Position numbers and translations under genes: made by a program
Shown here: positions 1-14,300 of the stretch, piece after piece
Layout of the letters: every line of letters begins with the position of its first letter
Numbering within the stretch: position 1 is the first letter of the stretch
Assembly (NCBI RefSeq): GCF_031877795.1
Contig: NC_133955.1
Location: 3,782,001 to 3,846,000, forward strand
DNA: 64,000 nucleotides
Source of the DNA: Strix aluco
Lineage: Eukaryota; Chordata; Aves; Strigiformes; Strigidae
Direction of reading: 5' to 3'
Notes under the pieces: generated by a model
What the model saw: the letters and a program-made list of their open reading frames with translations, nothing else
Told to the model about the DNA's origin: nothing
Database searches by the model: none

Positions 1-3000
1 GAAATTATTTCTCTGCTGTAGCATAAGCCTAGCAAGAAATACTAAGTTAAATACCAGCCATGTTAATCATCTGAGTGTCTCCCTGGGCACCAAATAACAA
101 ATGTGTTACTGGCATGGCAACATGGTTTTCTCTTTTTCTACCACTGTACTTAAAAATAGCATCCTGAATTCTAGCTAGGGCTCTTTCCCTTCCATTCATT
201 GGGGCTGAAGCGTATTTTATCTCTTAACTTCATAATTTTATTCTTGCACATTCTCTTTTCCTTGCTTTTAACACCTCGGGTTTTTTCTTCCACAAGAGTT
301 CCTCTTCCTCTCAAAATTTCTGCGGTTCTGAGACTCATACTGAGATAGCTGTGCTGGCTAAATGTCACCTTCTTTTATTTTTTCTGAGTAAGCAGGCAAA
401 GACAGTTTGCCAACCAAATCTTGACATCTGTGAGCAAAGTGTAGAAACCTCAACGTGTGACCTGGGTTTAAGGAGTAGTTTTTGCCAAGTGACGTATTGG
501 GAAAGGACTGTGGGCTTGAGAGTTACGGTGTTTATAGCGGTTAACGTAACGTTAAGGGTAGTGTGTATGTGAGGAAGGTAGATAAGTGGGTCCCTAGTGA
601 GGTGGTCCCATCACGGGAGAGGAACGTAATAGATTTTCCTAGACTGGCATAATAGAAATGGAAAAGTTTGAGTAATTCTCAGTTAATCGTTTCCACTGAC
701 TTAGACTGGCAAATGGGTGTAAGCATGGGCTCTGCCTCTTTGATAAAACACAAAGACTGTCAGTAATGATAAAGCTGTGAATTATTTTGAGCAGGGATGT
801 GGCACAATGTTGATTGTCTGTCGGCTCACCGTAAAAACAAACTCCTGTATCCATGCCCTTGATGGGTTTAAATTTAGCTTCGGCAGCTCATTGTGTTGGA
901 GTTGTCTGTTCTGGCTCTGACCTTCCTGCCGTAGCTAAAAAGGGCGCCCTGAAATGCCAGCGCCGTTCTGCGTTTTCTCTGTGTGTCTCCCTCTCTTCCG
1001 CTGACACGTGGGATTTCTGTTGATGCGGGTTCATATGGGTGGGACGGGGTATCCCCCATTGTTCTTCTCCTTCCTTAAACACTGGGATCTCTCTCAGGGA
1101 GGAAAAAACAAAGGCGAGGAGATGGCTCTGATAGCCACCTGACATTAGCAGCCTGCTTATCTGATGCGTTTCAGCGTTGACATGAGTCTGTGCGCACCCC
1201 TCTGCTTCTCTGTGGAGAAAGAAACCAACAGGAACTTTAATGCTCGTATTTGTTCAGTGAAATTTTGTTCAGAAAGCTGACAGGTTCTTCCTTCAGATGC
1301 TGCAGGGCCCCCGTGGATGGGGAGAGCTCAGCAAGGTTCCTTGGGACAGCAAAAGGTTTATAGGACAAGGGCTGCCTGAAGTCATGAGCGTCTTGCTGTG
1401 AAGATAAATAAGAGCAGGAGTAAGTCTGGGCTACTGATGGGAAAACCAGCTGAATGGGGAGGAGATGGGGAAACATCCAAAGGAGCAGGAGTAAAGGGAA
1501 GGATGGATGGAGAGGGAGGATGCAAGGTTGCTGTTTAAATGCATATAAAATCCCTCATGCCTCCATGAGTCCCAGAAATCTTCTGAAGCGATGAGCAATA
1601 GGGTGGGCAACAAGCCAGCTCTGGGGAAAGGGGGGGAGGTACAGAGGGGACGAGGCAGTTCCTGCTCTGTTGTTCCAACAGTATTAGGTTGTGGTGGAAA
1701 CCACAGCATGTCCCAGTTGCCAGATTCGCTAGGGATGACTGGGGTCACTTTGTGCCTCAGCAAAAGGAGCTGGACTAGACCCCGGCTATTGGAATGGGAG
1801 AGTGCAGCACCCAGCCTGAACCTTGGCTGGGTTCCTGTGGGAATCCCTCGTGTCCTGGCTTCCCGGCAGGCAGCTGCAGCCACCGGGCTGTCCCAGCGTC
1901 CGGCTGTCCCAGCAGTGCTGGTGTCAACTTCACGGCTTGCTGCGGAGCGGACCGTGGTAAAACCATGCGGCGGGGATGCGGAAGGCTTTCATGGCGTGGG
2001 GCCGAGGAGTCTCCTGAGCTCTCTTTCAGCCCCGCCTTGTGCATGATGTAACGTTTTGCCCTTGATTTTGGCCTTGTGGTCTGCTGAAGGGAAGGGGTAA
2101 AGCTACATCTTGCTGTCCTGTTTGTTGATGTGAGCATGAGGCCAGGAGGTCTTGCGGGCAGGTCTAGCGTTCTCCGGTGCGTGCTTGCAAGGCAACTGAG
2201 CAGCAGACAAGACCACTAACGAAGGGACTCGATGTACAGACTCCTCTTCCTTTCTCTATGTAGATCCTGGTAGATGAAAATTTTGAGGGGGCTGAGGATG
2301 AAACTTGGAGCTCTCTCTGCTCGGGCACCGGTTCAAATCCAGCTCGAGCTGTTCTTGTTGAAAGCCACCTGTTAGCAGTTTGGAGGCTGCCTTGGCCCAC
2401 CAGCAGTGCTGGCAGACTTCCCCCGGCCGCACCGCCCAGCGTGGCACGGACAAAGCCCGGCCGCGGCGAGCGTGGGCGCATGGGTGGTCCGGTTCTCTTC
2501 CTCCAAGCCTGAAGTGCTTGGGCAGGCAGGGGCAGCCTTCCTGCGAGGGGCTGCGGGTCTGGGGCCGTGCTGGCCCTCCTGAGCTTTGGGGCAGTTTTCC
2601 TGTCTCCGGGACTGCAGGTTGGAGCCCGGTCCCCTGGTAGGTGTGGGCTGAGCAGCCAGGTTTGTGTTGCAGAACAAAGGGAGCTCGGATGCCTGGTTTC
2701 CCCTGAGAGCCAGAGGCCTGCGTTAGAGTGGTGGGGAGGCTTTGGGAGGAGCAGGAGTGCCGGATACTGCTCCCCTCTCCCTCTGGCTCAGGGTGACCTG
2801 CCTTCACTCTCGCCTTCATCCTCATCCCTTCCACCCCAAGAGCTGTGCCGTGGATGACAAGGGCTGCCTGTCTGTCAGCGGCCGTGGGTGGACCTTTGAG
2901 CAGCTGAGGTGAGGAGCAGTGTCCGCAGAGCTCTCTCTTGCGTTGAGTTTGTAGGATTAGGTCCAAAGTAAATTTCCTTTTTGCCTGTCTCTCTGCTCTG

Positions 3001-6000
3001 TTGCTTGCCGGCTTTCTCCCCCGGATCAATTCCCATATTAAAACGAATGTTCCCACCCTTTGTTTCTTCAAAGCTGACTCTTAGACCCTTGGGTTTGGCA
3101 TCCATGCCTCTTTTTCAGCTGTTTTCCCAGGGCTAGGAACCAAGGTCCCTTCGGTTGGGGAAAAGTTTTGCGGAAATGTGGTTTGCATTTACTCTTCCTG
3201 AGCTGGTGTTTATGCAGAGCTTGTGAAAGCCCCAGCACTGGGTCACGCAGCCTGCTCTGGGCTGGGGGAAACGCCTCTCACTGCCGCAGCCTGCGGCTGT
3301 TAGCCAGGTAGATCAGGGCTTCATGTAGCCCCCCGGGAGGTGGTGGGTTTGCAGACCTCTGGGCTCTACCTCCTATACAGAACGTGGTGGATTTTGGGTA
3401 GGCACGTGGGTTAACTGAAGGCTTTCTGGTGCTGTTCTGAGGAGAAAGAAGGGCCTGTGTAACCTGGATTCGTTTCTCTTCTCTGACATGGGCTGGGATG
3501 GACAAGTCATTCCCTCTGTGTTTCACTTCTCTGGTGCAAAGTACGAGTACTTCCCTTTCCCCTGCAAGCGTTAGAAACTCATGAGCTCCTGAAGTTTGTA
3601 CTTATCAGAGCTAAGTGAAAAGGGGGTTTCTCTTTTTTTTAACAAAAGTTTTAAAACAACAGTGGTGGTCACTCTACCTGTTTTTTAGTTGCTCTTCACA
3701 ACTGTGTGACATCCTTATAGCTTTGTTAATACCCAGATACAAATTTTGATGTCAACTGGTTGATAACTGTTCCCTGCCAGCCGCACAGAGCAATGACGTG
3801 ATGAGCAGAGCATTAAGTTGCTCTTAAATTAACTTGTGTGTCTGCTTGTCTGTTCAGTCCTTGCAGCTCAAAAACCTCAGCAGAGCGGGTCGGTCAGTGG
3901 CAAACAGGCTCTCATCCAACAACGTGACAATTTGCACCTTGTGCTGATAGCAGGGATTTGTATGACCTTGAGGAAAATCCAAGTTTGCTTCTAACAAGGA
4001 GACCCAGCCCTGACTGTACACCCTACACGTTCAAAATCAATGGGATCAGTAGCTGCTCAGCACACCTACAATCAGACACAAGCACACATGTAGCTCAGTG
4101 GTGGATAAAGGGATCCTGTGCAAGTTACCCCCAGCTTGGAGAAGACTCCTTGTGTTAAATACTCCTTTTTGCCTAGAACAGTAGAGCTAAAATCACGTTT
4201 GTGGGTTTTATACATAATCTGTTTTAGAGAAGGGAACCCTGCTGGAGGAGCTGTTTAAGCAACACCTTGTAAATGGCCTGTTGCTGTCACGTCCCAAGGC
4301 CTGTGGGGTGCCAGAGCTGTTTGTGGGGATGGGTCACAGCAGGCTGGGTTACTGGGAGAGGACGGCAGCCTCTGCCTCTTGGCTGGCCACCTTCAATTTA
4401 GCTGGAGGCTTGCCTTGGCGCCTGGCCAGGTCCTGGCTTCTTTCTGATCTTAACCCTTCGCAGGCAGCCTGCGATGGGCCAGCCACATTTCTCTCAGTGT
4501 CTCACACTCCCCCATTCTTACTGTAGCCCTGAGGTGAGTTTATCCTTGGCGCAGCTCTGTGGGGAAAGGGAGCATCCAGCACGCCTGTCTGACACGAGAG
4601 TGGACTTTTCTGCTTCTTGAGTGCAATGGGGGCTAAGCACCCAGGTATGCAGCCAGCCTTTCACTGTGGGTTTTGCAGCCCACCCTGCATCTGAGCCACG
4701 GGGTTCAGTGATGCATGAGCCCAAGGAACATGGGCCTGCTCTGAATGAAAGGGTTGCACAACAAGGCTGCTTGGGAGGTAAAGCAGGATCTGATTTCTCA
4801 TTTCTTGCTGCCTTCAGCATGGCCTTCTCCTCTTGCTCACAAAGGATCTTACTTTTATTTCCTAAGCAAAGTCAAGCTGGTTTGCTCTTGTGTTTGTGCA
4901 TATTCTCATACACCAGCTCCAGGGGCTGGAGCGTTTTGAGGTGTGTGTGAGCGTGATGTGGGTTGCAGCACTGTGCAGGGCTCCCTCCCATCGCCCTACA
5001 GCTGCCAGTTTATCTGATCTTTTGTGTGTGTGTGTAAACAACCCTTTTATAATATAACCTGAGAGTGACCAACAGACGTGTGTGTTGGCTCGTTCAAAGG
5101 GGGAAAAAAAAAGCTGACTTTGCAGTGCAGGGTGGTGCCAAGCTGTTCTCATATACTGCTTTACTTTGGCCTCTGTTCAGCCAGTGGACTGTTTATTTGG
5201 ATTTGCTGACAGTAAACTACCTCCAAATCATTGTGGTAATCCGGAACATGAAAAACTCTTCCTTTCCTTTTGCTCTTCTACATTTTGATGCCTCCAGAAT
5301 TTCTTGTTTCCTTATTTGCAGAGCAAGTGAATTCTCACTTTGGATTTGCTCCCCTGGAAAGACAGTGTGCTGTACAGAGGCATTTAGCTGCCTAGCAGAG
5401 CCCTCTTTGCCCTAGTGACACAGACACGTCAAACCTTTTACAGACTGAAGCCACCATCAGGCAAGTGGCAGCAACTGGGAGGGATTTCTTTCAGGAGCGA
5501 GCTGTTCCTCCGAGCCAGATTGCTCATGCAGACGCTGCCAGAGCAGCACAAGCTGTCTTCTAGGGCACGTAACCGCAGGTGCAGGCTGGAGTGGACTTTG
5601 GAGGCTTTCCTGACAGCTTGGTTCCTGCTTTCAGTTTTCTAGATTGGTAGGTGCAGATTTCTCCCGGAAATACTGCTCTTTAGCCCCAGTGGACTGTGAG
5701 TGGACTGAGCAGACTTGATTTCACAATGTCTCGTTGGATCAAAATCATTTTTGTTCTTTGCTAGAGATTGACTAATCATCCTTCAGTTGTTTGACCAGCC
5801 GTTACCCATTAGTTAAATGAATGAGTAGTTCTTCGAGCTGTTGACTTTTTACCCAGAACAAAAACAAGGTTTTCTTGATGGGTTCATTTGTAGCTGTTGT
5901 TTTGTTGCTAGCTGTTCCTAAAAATGCTGTGAACCAGACTGGGAGGTACTTTCTTCTCCTGGGATAAATATGTTCAATATACTCAGAGCTACAAAAAAAG

Positions 6001-9000
6001 TTCAGTATGAGGAAGAGGTGAGGATCTTGTGCTGAACAGGGACCCTCTTTGTATGTATTTAAAACCTCACCATGATGCATTCCTTAATCAAGATGTCCAC
6101 ACTGTAATTAATAAGTGCTCCTTATGATTCCTGTCTTAGCAACCCATCAGTTTAGCCTGATGTTGACATGACATTATAAATGAACAAATTAATTTTTAGC
6201 CTAGTGAAAAATTCCAGCAAGTCGGAGCTTGGGAAACGTTGCTTTTACAACAGAGTGCTCCGAATGTGTCCTCTGAGCTGTGCCACGCAGTAACTAGCTC
6301 TTAATTTCTACATCTGTAAAGTAAGAATGATGAGATTTACCCGCATCATAGATTGTGATCATGAATTGATGTCTAAATTGCTTCCAGTTTGTAAAATACT
6401 GTTTTATCTTCCTATAAAATCTAGGAGGGCGTGGTGATAAACATGTAGATTATCCTGCTGCAGTGGCATAGCACAACTAGTAACAAGCTATTTACTGGAG
6501 GAGTACAGCATCTGTAAGTCCACAGTGGTCCCAGTGCGGCAAGTGGCTAGTCATATCTCAGGAGCAAGAGCAACCTGGCCTGCATATTCTTTGGCTGTCA
6601 AAGCAATAACAGTAGGTTATGAGCTGCAACTTCACTTTAAGGTTAAGGGCTAGACCTTGCAAATCCCCATCCTTAAAATAATGGAAAACAGCTCTGTAAA
6701 ATCCAGCATCTGGAAGCTAGATATTTCCAACTGGAGGGAGAGCTGCAGCCCTTCTGTGGTAATAGTAATTGGACATCTGAGCACCGAGGATCTCGTGGGC
6801 CCTTCATCACTGGGAATCTTACAGGTGGGATGGAATGTCTCTGAAAAAGCTCTGCCCTATGTCAGCTGTAAGAACCAGCTTGTGGTTGGGCTTTTGCTAT
6901 GAAAATGAAGGGAGGAGGTGGGTATCCCACGGGCTGTCAGATGTGCGTCCATAAAGGGTCCCTTTGGCCAAGGTGAAGGTGTGCTCGCAGCAAAGGTGTA
7001 GACCACAGAGGTAAGACCACAGCCTGTGCTCTTAATCCTTTCCTTTGAAGGATCTCTTCAGATCCACCTTGAAAAATCCCTCGACTTTTACAAACGTGCA
7101 GCTGTGGGGAGACGTCGTAAAAGTGGAAATCAGCATCTTCTCATTGTTGGATCTAGCCTGTAGGGACAAGGGTGTGACTGTCAGTGCAGCACCATACATG
7201 GGTCACTGGGTCAGGCCCGGGTGAGTGTCCCTCCCCATCCTGAGCTTTGCTTTGAATTGGCCAGTGTAGAGCTGGTTGTGTTTTTTGAGAGCACTGAGGT
7301 TTACCTGCTGACCTTCCCTGATTACAGGTCCCTTTGTAGTTCTTGATGGTACATCGGATCCTGTGAGGAACAGTCCAAAAGTGTTAATGGAACAGCCAGG
7401 CTTGTACAATGGACCTACAAGAAAGGACAGAGAAATGTCCTGTGAACATTCAGTGCACAGGCCAGTCTTTGAGAGCCCCATCCTGGGCTTGCTGAAGTTG
7501 CTTGAATACTCCTAGCCCTGGTCCCTAGGGAGGTGTGTGATGGGACTGGGGAATGGTGTCATGGGGGATTTGGAGCCAACCTTTACAGGCTGTGGAGCTG
7601 CTCAGTGCATTAGACAGCCCTCTGGGGAGCTTTCTTCTGGTTATTGTGGGTGATGGTAGCAACAACCCCTAAGGACAGCAGACCTTCGTCCCCTGGACCA
7701 GACTCCCCTGTGCAGACGTAGCTGTTGCTTGCTGGAGGTTTCTTCAGCCTTGCAGTCCTGAGTACTGGGGAGCAAACCAGCTTGGTGGGGAGCCAGCAAG
7801 CTGCCTCAGCACCTGCAGTTCATCACGCAGGAGGCTTTACGTTTTCAACACTTCGTTAGGGTCAGGAACAGCCCTTGGCTCTGTGTGTCTCGCAGGAGCG
7901 AAAGGTCCCCCTGCTACGGGGCTTCCCTTTGAACCTGCTGCAGCAGCAGAGTGATACTTAGCCCTCCATATCATCCCTAAAGAGACCAGAGCTGTTGCTG
8001 AGGTCCTGCTCTTAGATCTATCTGGGCCAGTTTCCATAAGTTTTATTGCTTCGCTGCAACGGGCAGAAGCAGGGCCAGGTCTTCTCAGTAACCTCTTAGC
8101 TTCCAATCTGATCGTCCACACCCAGCATCTCTGGGGTTGTGTGCACACACCCCTCTGTAGTTCTGGGGACGGCCAAAAACTTGGGAGATCCTCTGTGAAA
8201 GTGGCCAAGAAGGGCGGGGTACTCATTTTAAATTGATTGTATGTTGAAAATTATTTTTCTGCATAGTGGAATGTACAGTCATAAACTCCTTCTAGCATTA
8301 ATCACAGACGTGTTTTAAGGAAAGTTGTTATCTTTGTCTGTGCTATGTTAGCAGCTGGATGTCCCCAGCCCTGGCTCTGCTAGGAGTTATCCTGAAACAG
8401 GGGAGAAGACAGCTCTTGTTCTGGAGAGCTAATAAAGCATAAAAACAAATATTAGGTGGGTATGACCGATGTGGAACTCAGGTTTTGCTTAACCAACTCA
8501 AGGCTGCTCCTCAAAGAGGGATGGGAAAGCACAACTGTGGAGGAGAGGTTAGTTGGGACTGGCCCGCGCTTCTGTCGTGTAATGGATAGTTGTACGTGTC
8601 AATACTACAGCTGCTTTCCCGCACTCAGGCTCCACAGGGATAATTGCACACGCCCAGCACTTTACCATTTGAATGCGAGTGGATGGGACCATCGTGTGAC
8701 GGCTGCACGTGACGGTTGCGCTGGGATGAAGAGTGCATCTTTCTTTTCAATCTCCGAGCAGACTGTGCGTGCACACAGACAGCGCGCTCGACTTAAACCA
8801 GAATAATCCCCCAGGGTGTCTGGGCAGGGTGATAATGTAAAAGGAATGCAGGGAGGGTAATCGAAAAAGAGAATAAGCATCCTTGGTAGAAGTCCTGCTC
8901 TGGTCCCCCGTGTGCCGTTGCCTGCCCTCTCCTCTGTGCGTGGTCTCTTCTCCCTCCCTCCCTGGGAAGGGCAGGCGCTTCTTGCTGCCCGTACTTGTCA

Positions 9001-9067
9001 TGCCAGTCACACACATGCTGGTGCACAGACTAACACCCTCAACAATAAATCTAAAAGATTAATTACC

Positions 9068-9092
9068 AAAAAAAAAAAAAAAAAAAAAAAAA
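9068..9092. repeat. Poly(A) run of 25
   Basis: An uninterrupted run of 25 A. No flanking target-site duplication or retroposed gene body was noticed, so it is treated as a simple homopolymer and not as a processed-pseudogene tail. Confidence 0.9.
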
Positions 9093-10946
9093 TCCCACAA
9101 CCCCACTTGCGGCATTTGAAATGCGTCTCAACCGTGCTTCGCTTGGGTTATTCATGGGGAAAAGAAATAACCTCCTGAATCAAGCAATTGAGAATGCAAA
9201 TATCCCAGCCTAGCTCAAAAGAGGAATCAAGCTCTATACTGTCAAGCTGATTAGCATCCCGTTACGTGGGGTACTGCCCTGAGCCCGGAGAGAAAATTTT
9301 GGGACAACTGTGCTTAATGCTCTGGGATGAGGTTTCTGAGTTTTGCCCAGAGAGAAATTATAGCATTGCTACTCCCTTTATGATGAGAGACCATAAGATA
9401 TGTTTTCGTGTTCTCTTCATGGTGACTGCCCTTCCTCTGGTGAGATCTTTCAGCCTTTTGTTTCCTGTCACTGACCAGCTGTTTTTTGTGAGTTGAGTTT
9501 TTTTGTTGTTGTAAAATTGCAGCTTTCTACAGGCAGTGGAACAAAGATTTTCTTTTTTCTCTTGTGAGCAGGGAGGGAAAGTACGTTGAAGCAGTTTCTC
9601 ATGGGAGTGGGACTTCTGCTTGCAATAAGGATTTTACACTTTGTTTTGCCTTTTTACCCCTTTCCCTGAAAGCAGTGCAGCCACGTCTTCCAGAAAGGCT
9701 AGGAATTATATCCTGATCCCTTTCAGTCCATATCCCAGCAGTAGGGTGGGAAATGCAGCATTTGGGAGTTGATTGCTTTTTTCTTTCTGAATATTTCCAA
9801 AGTGAACCCCGATCTGCTCCTTGTTGATATGTCCCAATGAACCTGAGCCCTCTATAACATTCCGTATTGTCTGTTATAGATGTCAGAGGGGAAAATAAAA
9901 CAAGAGCTTTCCTATTAAGTGCTGTTCATCAGTTATTACCCCTGCACAGGAGTGTGAGTGAAGCTGAAAACCACGATGCCAGTAACGGGCAGGGTGTGTA
10001 TGGTCTTTTTTTCCCCCCTGAAAAGCTGCTAGGCATCCTTGTTTCCCAACTTTATTTTTCAGACAGGCTTCGCTGTCTCTTCTTTCTCCCCTTTCCCATC
10101 CACTCCAATTCCCGAGTGGGTGGCCTGCAGCAATGTCCAGGAGACATGAGCTGTTTTGACATGTGCTGGCACCAGACGGGACGGGTGGGCCTGTCGTGAG
10201 GACAGATCTCTGGACGTTTCATGTGAGGTGTGTCCCGAGCCTTGGGTTTTTCCTAACCCACCCTGACAGATCAGGCACTTGGGTGGGTGTGCTGCCACTG
10301 CCCGAGTCAAACATCTCCCTGTCAGATTTAAGGCTGGAAAACCAGAGCTGTCACTGCCATGAAATTAGAGCCACGTCCTTTTAGCGTGGCGGCTGCTTCT
10401 GCAGATCTTTAGCATAGAAATGCGTGGGGCGTTCAGCGTTATTGGCTCTTGTCTTGTTCATTCAGTGCTGCAACATGTCACTTCTGTTAATGTTTACTTA
10501 TTTTTTGGTGCTGGGATGACTTAAATTGGAGGAGAGAGGCAGGGTATAGGCATCAAGTAATGGTTACATGTAAAAATTGAATTTTTGGAGATGCAAACAT
10601 ATGCAATGTTCATTGTAGGCCAGTTCAGCCGATTGTGGTGTAACAATGATTTCTGGAATTCAAAATGGGTATAGCTGTGGTCCAGGGGTTCCTCATGCTG
10701 GCGCTTTTCTCCCCATTTCATCTTCAAGTCAATGCATGGGATGAGTGAAATCAGCAGCGGCACATCTTCGTGAAATCCCACATTTCCCAGAATCTTCTGC
10801 ACATCAGACTGGGCAAACTTTGCCCAGGACAGAGTGTTTCTTAATTAACACAGAGGTAAAGGGGAGGGTAGTGAGTTTAGAGAGGTCTTAGCAGAGTTCA
10901 TGGCACCAGTGGTAACCATGTTAGAGTTACTCTTTTCAACCTGAAA

Positions 10947-10966
10947 TTTTTTTTTTTTTTTTTTTT
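10947..10966. repeat. Poly(T) run of 20
   Basis: An uninterrupted run of 20 T, about 400 bases before the first recognised C6orf89-like exon. It could be the A-tail of a minus-strand retroelement, but no element body is recognisable beside it. Confidence 0.9.
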
Positions 10967-11365
10967 GTCTTTTGGGTGTCTCCTTGGTAAAAACATACTT
11001 GGATTGCTCTTTTGCTTGAGGACTTGTTTTAGTTTAATTGCACCATATGTGGTGGTTGCTGTCCTTCTATTGATAATGAAAAGGTAGCTTAGCCTCATAT
11101 ATACAGAGAAATGGAATTTCCATGAAGCTCTCCCACTCCTCACAACCCTGAGCATTATCTGCAGAAACCTCAGCCTGTGCTGGAAACGTTCTGTGGTGAG
11201 TTCCCTGCTCAGTGAAGCTTGCTCTTTTTGCATAACTTACAGCCATTGGAAGCTATAAGAAATCTCACTGTTTCATGTTAGGGATAATGAGTTTATCGTC
11301 GAGTCTGTCTCCTCTTCATTTCATTTTTGGTCTTATTAAACATGTTTCTCTTGTTTCTTCCCAAG

Positions 11366-14300
11366 AATGCCAGGACTGGTGGGCAGCAGGTTGCAGACAG
11401 AACACTTCTACGCTTCCTGCAAACTGCACAGTCTGTTCTGCTGTGAAAAGCCTTCAGATAGTGACAGACTTCGGAGAACTATCAGAAAAGCTCCAGAGGT
11501 CTCAGCCTTTTCTAATCAAGGTAACGCATGGATATATAAGGCTGGATAATTAGTCCAAACTCTTGAATGGCACCAGTCAGTGACCCCTGCCCAGCATTTT
11601 GAACCACAAACTCAGACTGCTGATTGAGGTAGAACATGTATCTAAGACGACATTTAGCCCCAGTTTAAAGATGTCAGGGGGTGAGGAGCTCACTGTATGC
11701 TTAGGAAGTTGTTCCTCTGACTAATTATCATTGTGGCTGGAAACTTGGCAATCTAGATGGCTGTCGCTCTTGGATGTTCTTTGGTGGGATGGAAATAGGG
11801 AAGGGGAAGAACCCCAGGCGCACAGCTTTTATCTTTGGTTTGTGTTTAAGACAGGGCAGCATCTCTCCTATGAAGAACTGAAGCATTTTCAGTCCCAGGA
11901 TCCAGACCTGGCAGAGGTTATAATAGAAGAAAATTCAGCTGAATTGTGGAGCTGCCCATTTTTCTTTCCCTGGTGAGTCAAAGGCAAAACCTGTGATCGA
12001 TGTATACATCCTTTCTGCAGGGGTGCCCAGGCTCTTTGCCTCTGTGAACTACCAGGAGCTTGCAAGTTGTGCTTTAACCAGAGGGAAGGGCAGCAGGAGG
12101 GGGTTATGGGCTTCTCTCTACTTGCTGGCACTGATTTGATTCAAGGAGAAGACATCTGCACTAAAAATTAAGTGTTGTGGCTGGGACTTCATGTATTGCT
12201 CCCCTTACAAGACAAAAACATCCCGGTGACTGCTCGGTCCTGTTCTTCAGGCCATACGTTAATCATCTGGGCTGTGGTCTGATCACCTGAAGCAACTGGT
12301 TTCCGTTTCTAATCACCTCTGTCTGCTCAGTGGAAATCCTCCACCGTTAGTGTTGACTGAGGAGAGGTGCCATGAGTTTTGCAAACACTGACAATTAACA
12401 GAAAACTAAGGGATCCTGCAGTTAGTGTCTGGTCTCAAGCAGGCAAAATGGCCAACCCTAATCCTGGGCCTCTTAACTGTGCTAAAGCCTTTAGCGTGGC
12501 TACCAGACGTTTGCACAATTCAGGGCTCTCTAAGGTTGCAGAGTACTTTGGTTAGCCACGGTTAGCCACATCCTTTCCTGTGGAGAAGAGGGCCATGTAA
12601 CATGGGGAGGTCCCACTCGGCGCGGAGCCGGCTCCCCAGCACGTTTGTACGAGCGGAGGAGCAGTAGCCAAGCGGACTCAGAGAAGGGCATGGTGGAGCC
12701 TGTGCTTTGGCTAATGCTTAGATGGGATCTTCTTGCTGCACATCTTGACCTCAGCGCTGGTAGATGGATGACCAGGCTACAGAAGTATTAATCATGTCAA
12801 GCCACTAGACAGAGATGTAAAAATAACAAGCCCCACCCTGCCTTTTCCAGTTACATTCCTGGGACTAGAGAATAAACTTGGATTCCCCCTGCCTTGCCAT
12901 GTGGTTTTGGTTATGGTTGCATACAATGCCACCTCTCTGCATCTTTTGTAATTAATGCATCCAATCGATGACTCAGATCATTTTAAGGGAAGAGGGGAGG
13001 GAGATTAAGCTTAGGCATCCGTGGTTTACATGGTCCTGCTGCAGGTGCTAAGAAGAAGATAGGAAGAGCACAGGTTTAGAAGCTGAGATGCTGAAGTTTG
13101 CTCCTAGGGGCTAGTCTGTCAGCAGGCTGTTTATCAAGCATGAATATTTGTGAAGAATTTTGATCTTGGAAGTAGTCTTCTATTTAGAAGCATTATCATT
13201 GTGTGATATTTCTTTAACATGGGTTGTTTTGTTTAGGAACAAATCTGTGAATAAAACTCGGATTCTGCAGGAAATTTTCCCCACTTCCTCTTTGCTGTCC
13301 TTCCCCAAGACAGTGTCCCTGGAGAGCTGCTTCCTCATCCGCCATCCAGATTTGGGGAATAAGGTGAGAAATTCATCCCAGAGACATTGTCTCCCTGTCT
13401 GTGAGTTGTCCTCCAGGAGCTGCGAGTCTCTGGGGGATTTGCAGGACATTTTTACCTGATACAATCGTGACAAGAAGGGTTTAGGGCTGTGTCAGTTCTG
13501 TCCATCCCTGTGCAATGTGGCGTCTCAAGGCTGTACCACCCAGGAGTTGTGTCTGGTTTTGTGCAGGTGCCCTGTCCCCATCTCCCTCGGCAGCTGGAGG
13601 TGCCCGTGGGGTGTCCCAGCTCTGTTCACATTTATGTCCTGGCCTTGCTGGGTAGCTGGGTGAGGGGATGGTCTTTTTGTGCACAGTTGGGCAGAATTCA
13701 TTTAAGAGTTGCATTTTAGGAACTGTTCCTGGCAGTAGGTCTCACCCATTCCAAGATACCTGCCATGGAGATGTTTTGCTGAAGATGGTGACGCTTCAGG
13801 CTTCTAGCCTGATCTCCTCCTCCATTTTCTTGTGGGTTTTGTGGGTGTGGAGGGGCTGCATTGCCTTGGGCAGAAGAGGGGAGGAGGACCCTTGCCTGCA
13901 GCTGCCCTCAGCTGTGATCTACTGGTGACTGGGGGGAGCAGCAAACCTGTGGTTTGCACTGTCTCACCTTGCTGCAGGGCAGTGACTTGCCTCTTGCTTG
14001 ATCAGACAGACCCAAGAAAAGCAGCAAAGCTTTTGAAATCTTCTCCTCTCATCCCAGAGCTACAGTTTGCACAGCCTCGTGGCTGTTGGAAGCGGGCAGC
14101 TCACCCTGACTGTTGTACCTCTGGACAAGTGCAGAGGACACTGCGAGATGTTCAAGGTGGAGCTGGAAGCTGGAGATTTGGGTGAGTACCGGTGCTGTAG
14201 CATGCAGGGTCTGGGAGATCCCTTGCAGACTCCTTCCAGCTGGGTCTTTTCTGTCTGACACCTGAGAAGGTCATGTGTGCCATTACCACCTCCAAACTGG

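Larger units (their letters stand above)
1..11365. other. Upstream intron or intergenic sequence, no supported exon
   Basis: I compared this stretch by eye, on both strands, with the N-terminal part of C6orf89 (the 'SIYDKLSE' region, the single membrane segment and the 'HIRLMSLPI' region) and found no match. The missing 5' exons of the C6orf89-like gene are therefore either left of the window or too diverged to recognise. Short open stretches exist, for example 2841-2908 and 7051-7220, but none joins in phase to a neighbour. Homopolymers lie at 9068-9092 and 10947-10966. Isolated AATAAA hexamers near 8431 and 9041 have no coding exon I can attach. Confidence 0.5.

Noticed and set aside
2841-2908. 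Exon-like 68-nt segment with acceptor and GTGAGG donor, peptide beginning SCAVDDKGCLSVSGRGW
   Set aside because: It is an isolated segment with no matching neighbour exon and no resemblance to C6orf89. A splice-like context of this size is expected by chance in 11 kb.
7051-7516. Two adjacent open stretches with a GTGAGT donor at 7221 and an acceptor near 7330
   Set aside because: The phases do not match: joining them gives an immediate stop. The minus strand is also open, and no family is recognised.
11615-11640. let-7-seed-like word TGAGGTAG in a C6orf89-like intron
   Set aside because: Only 8 bases match, and there is no hairpin partner nearby.
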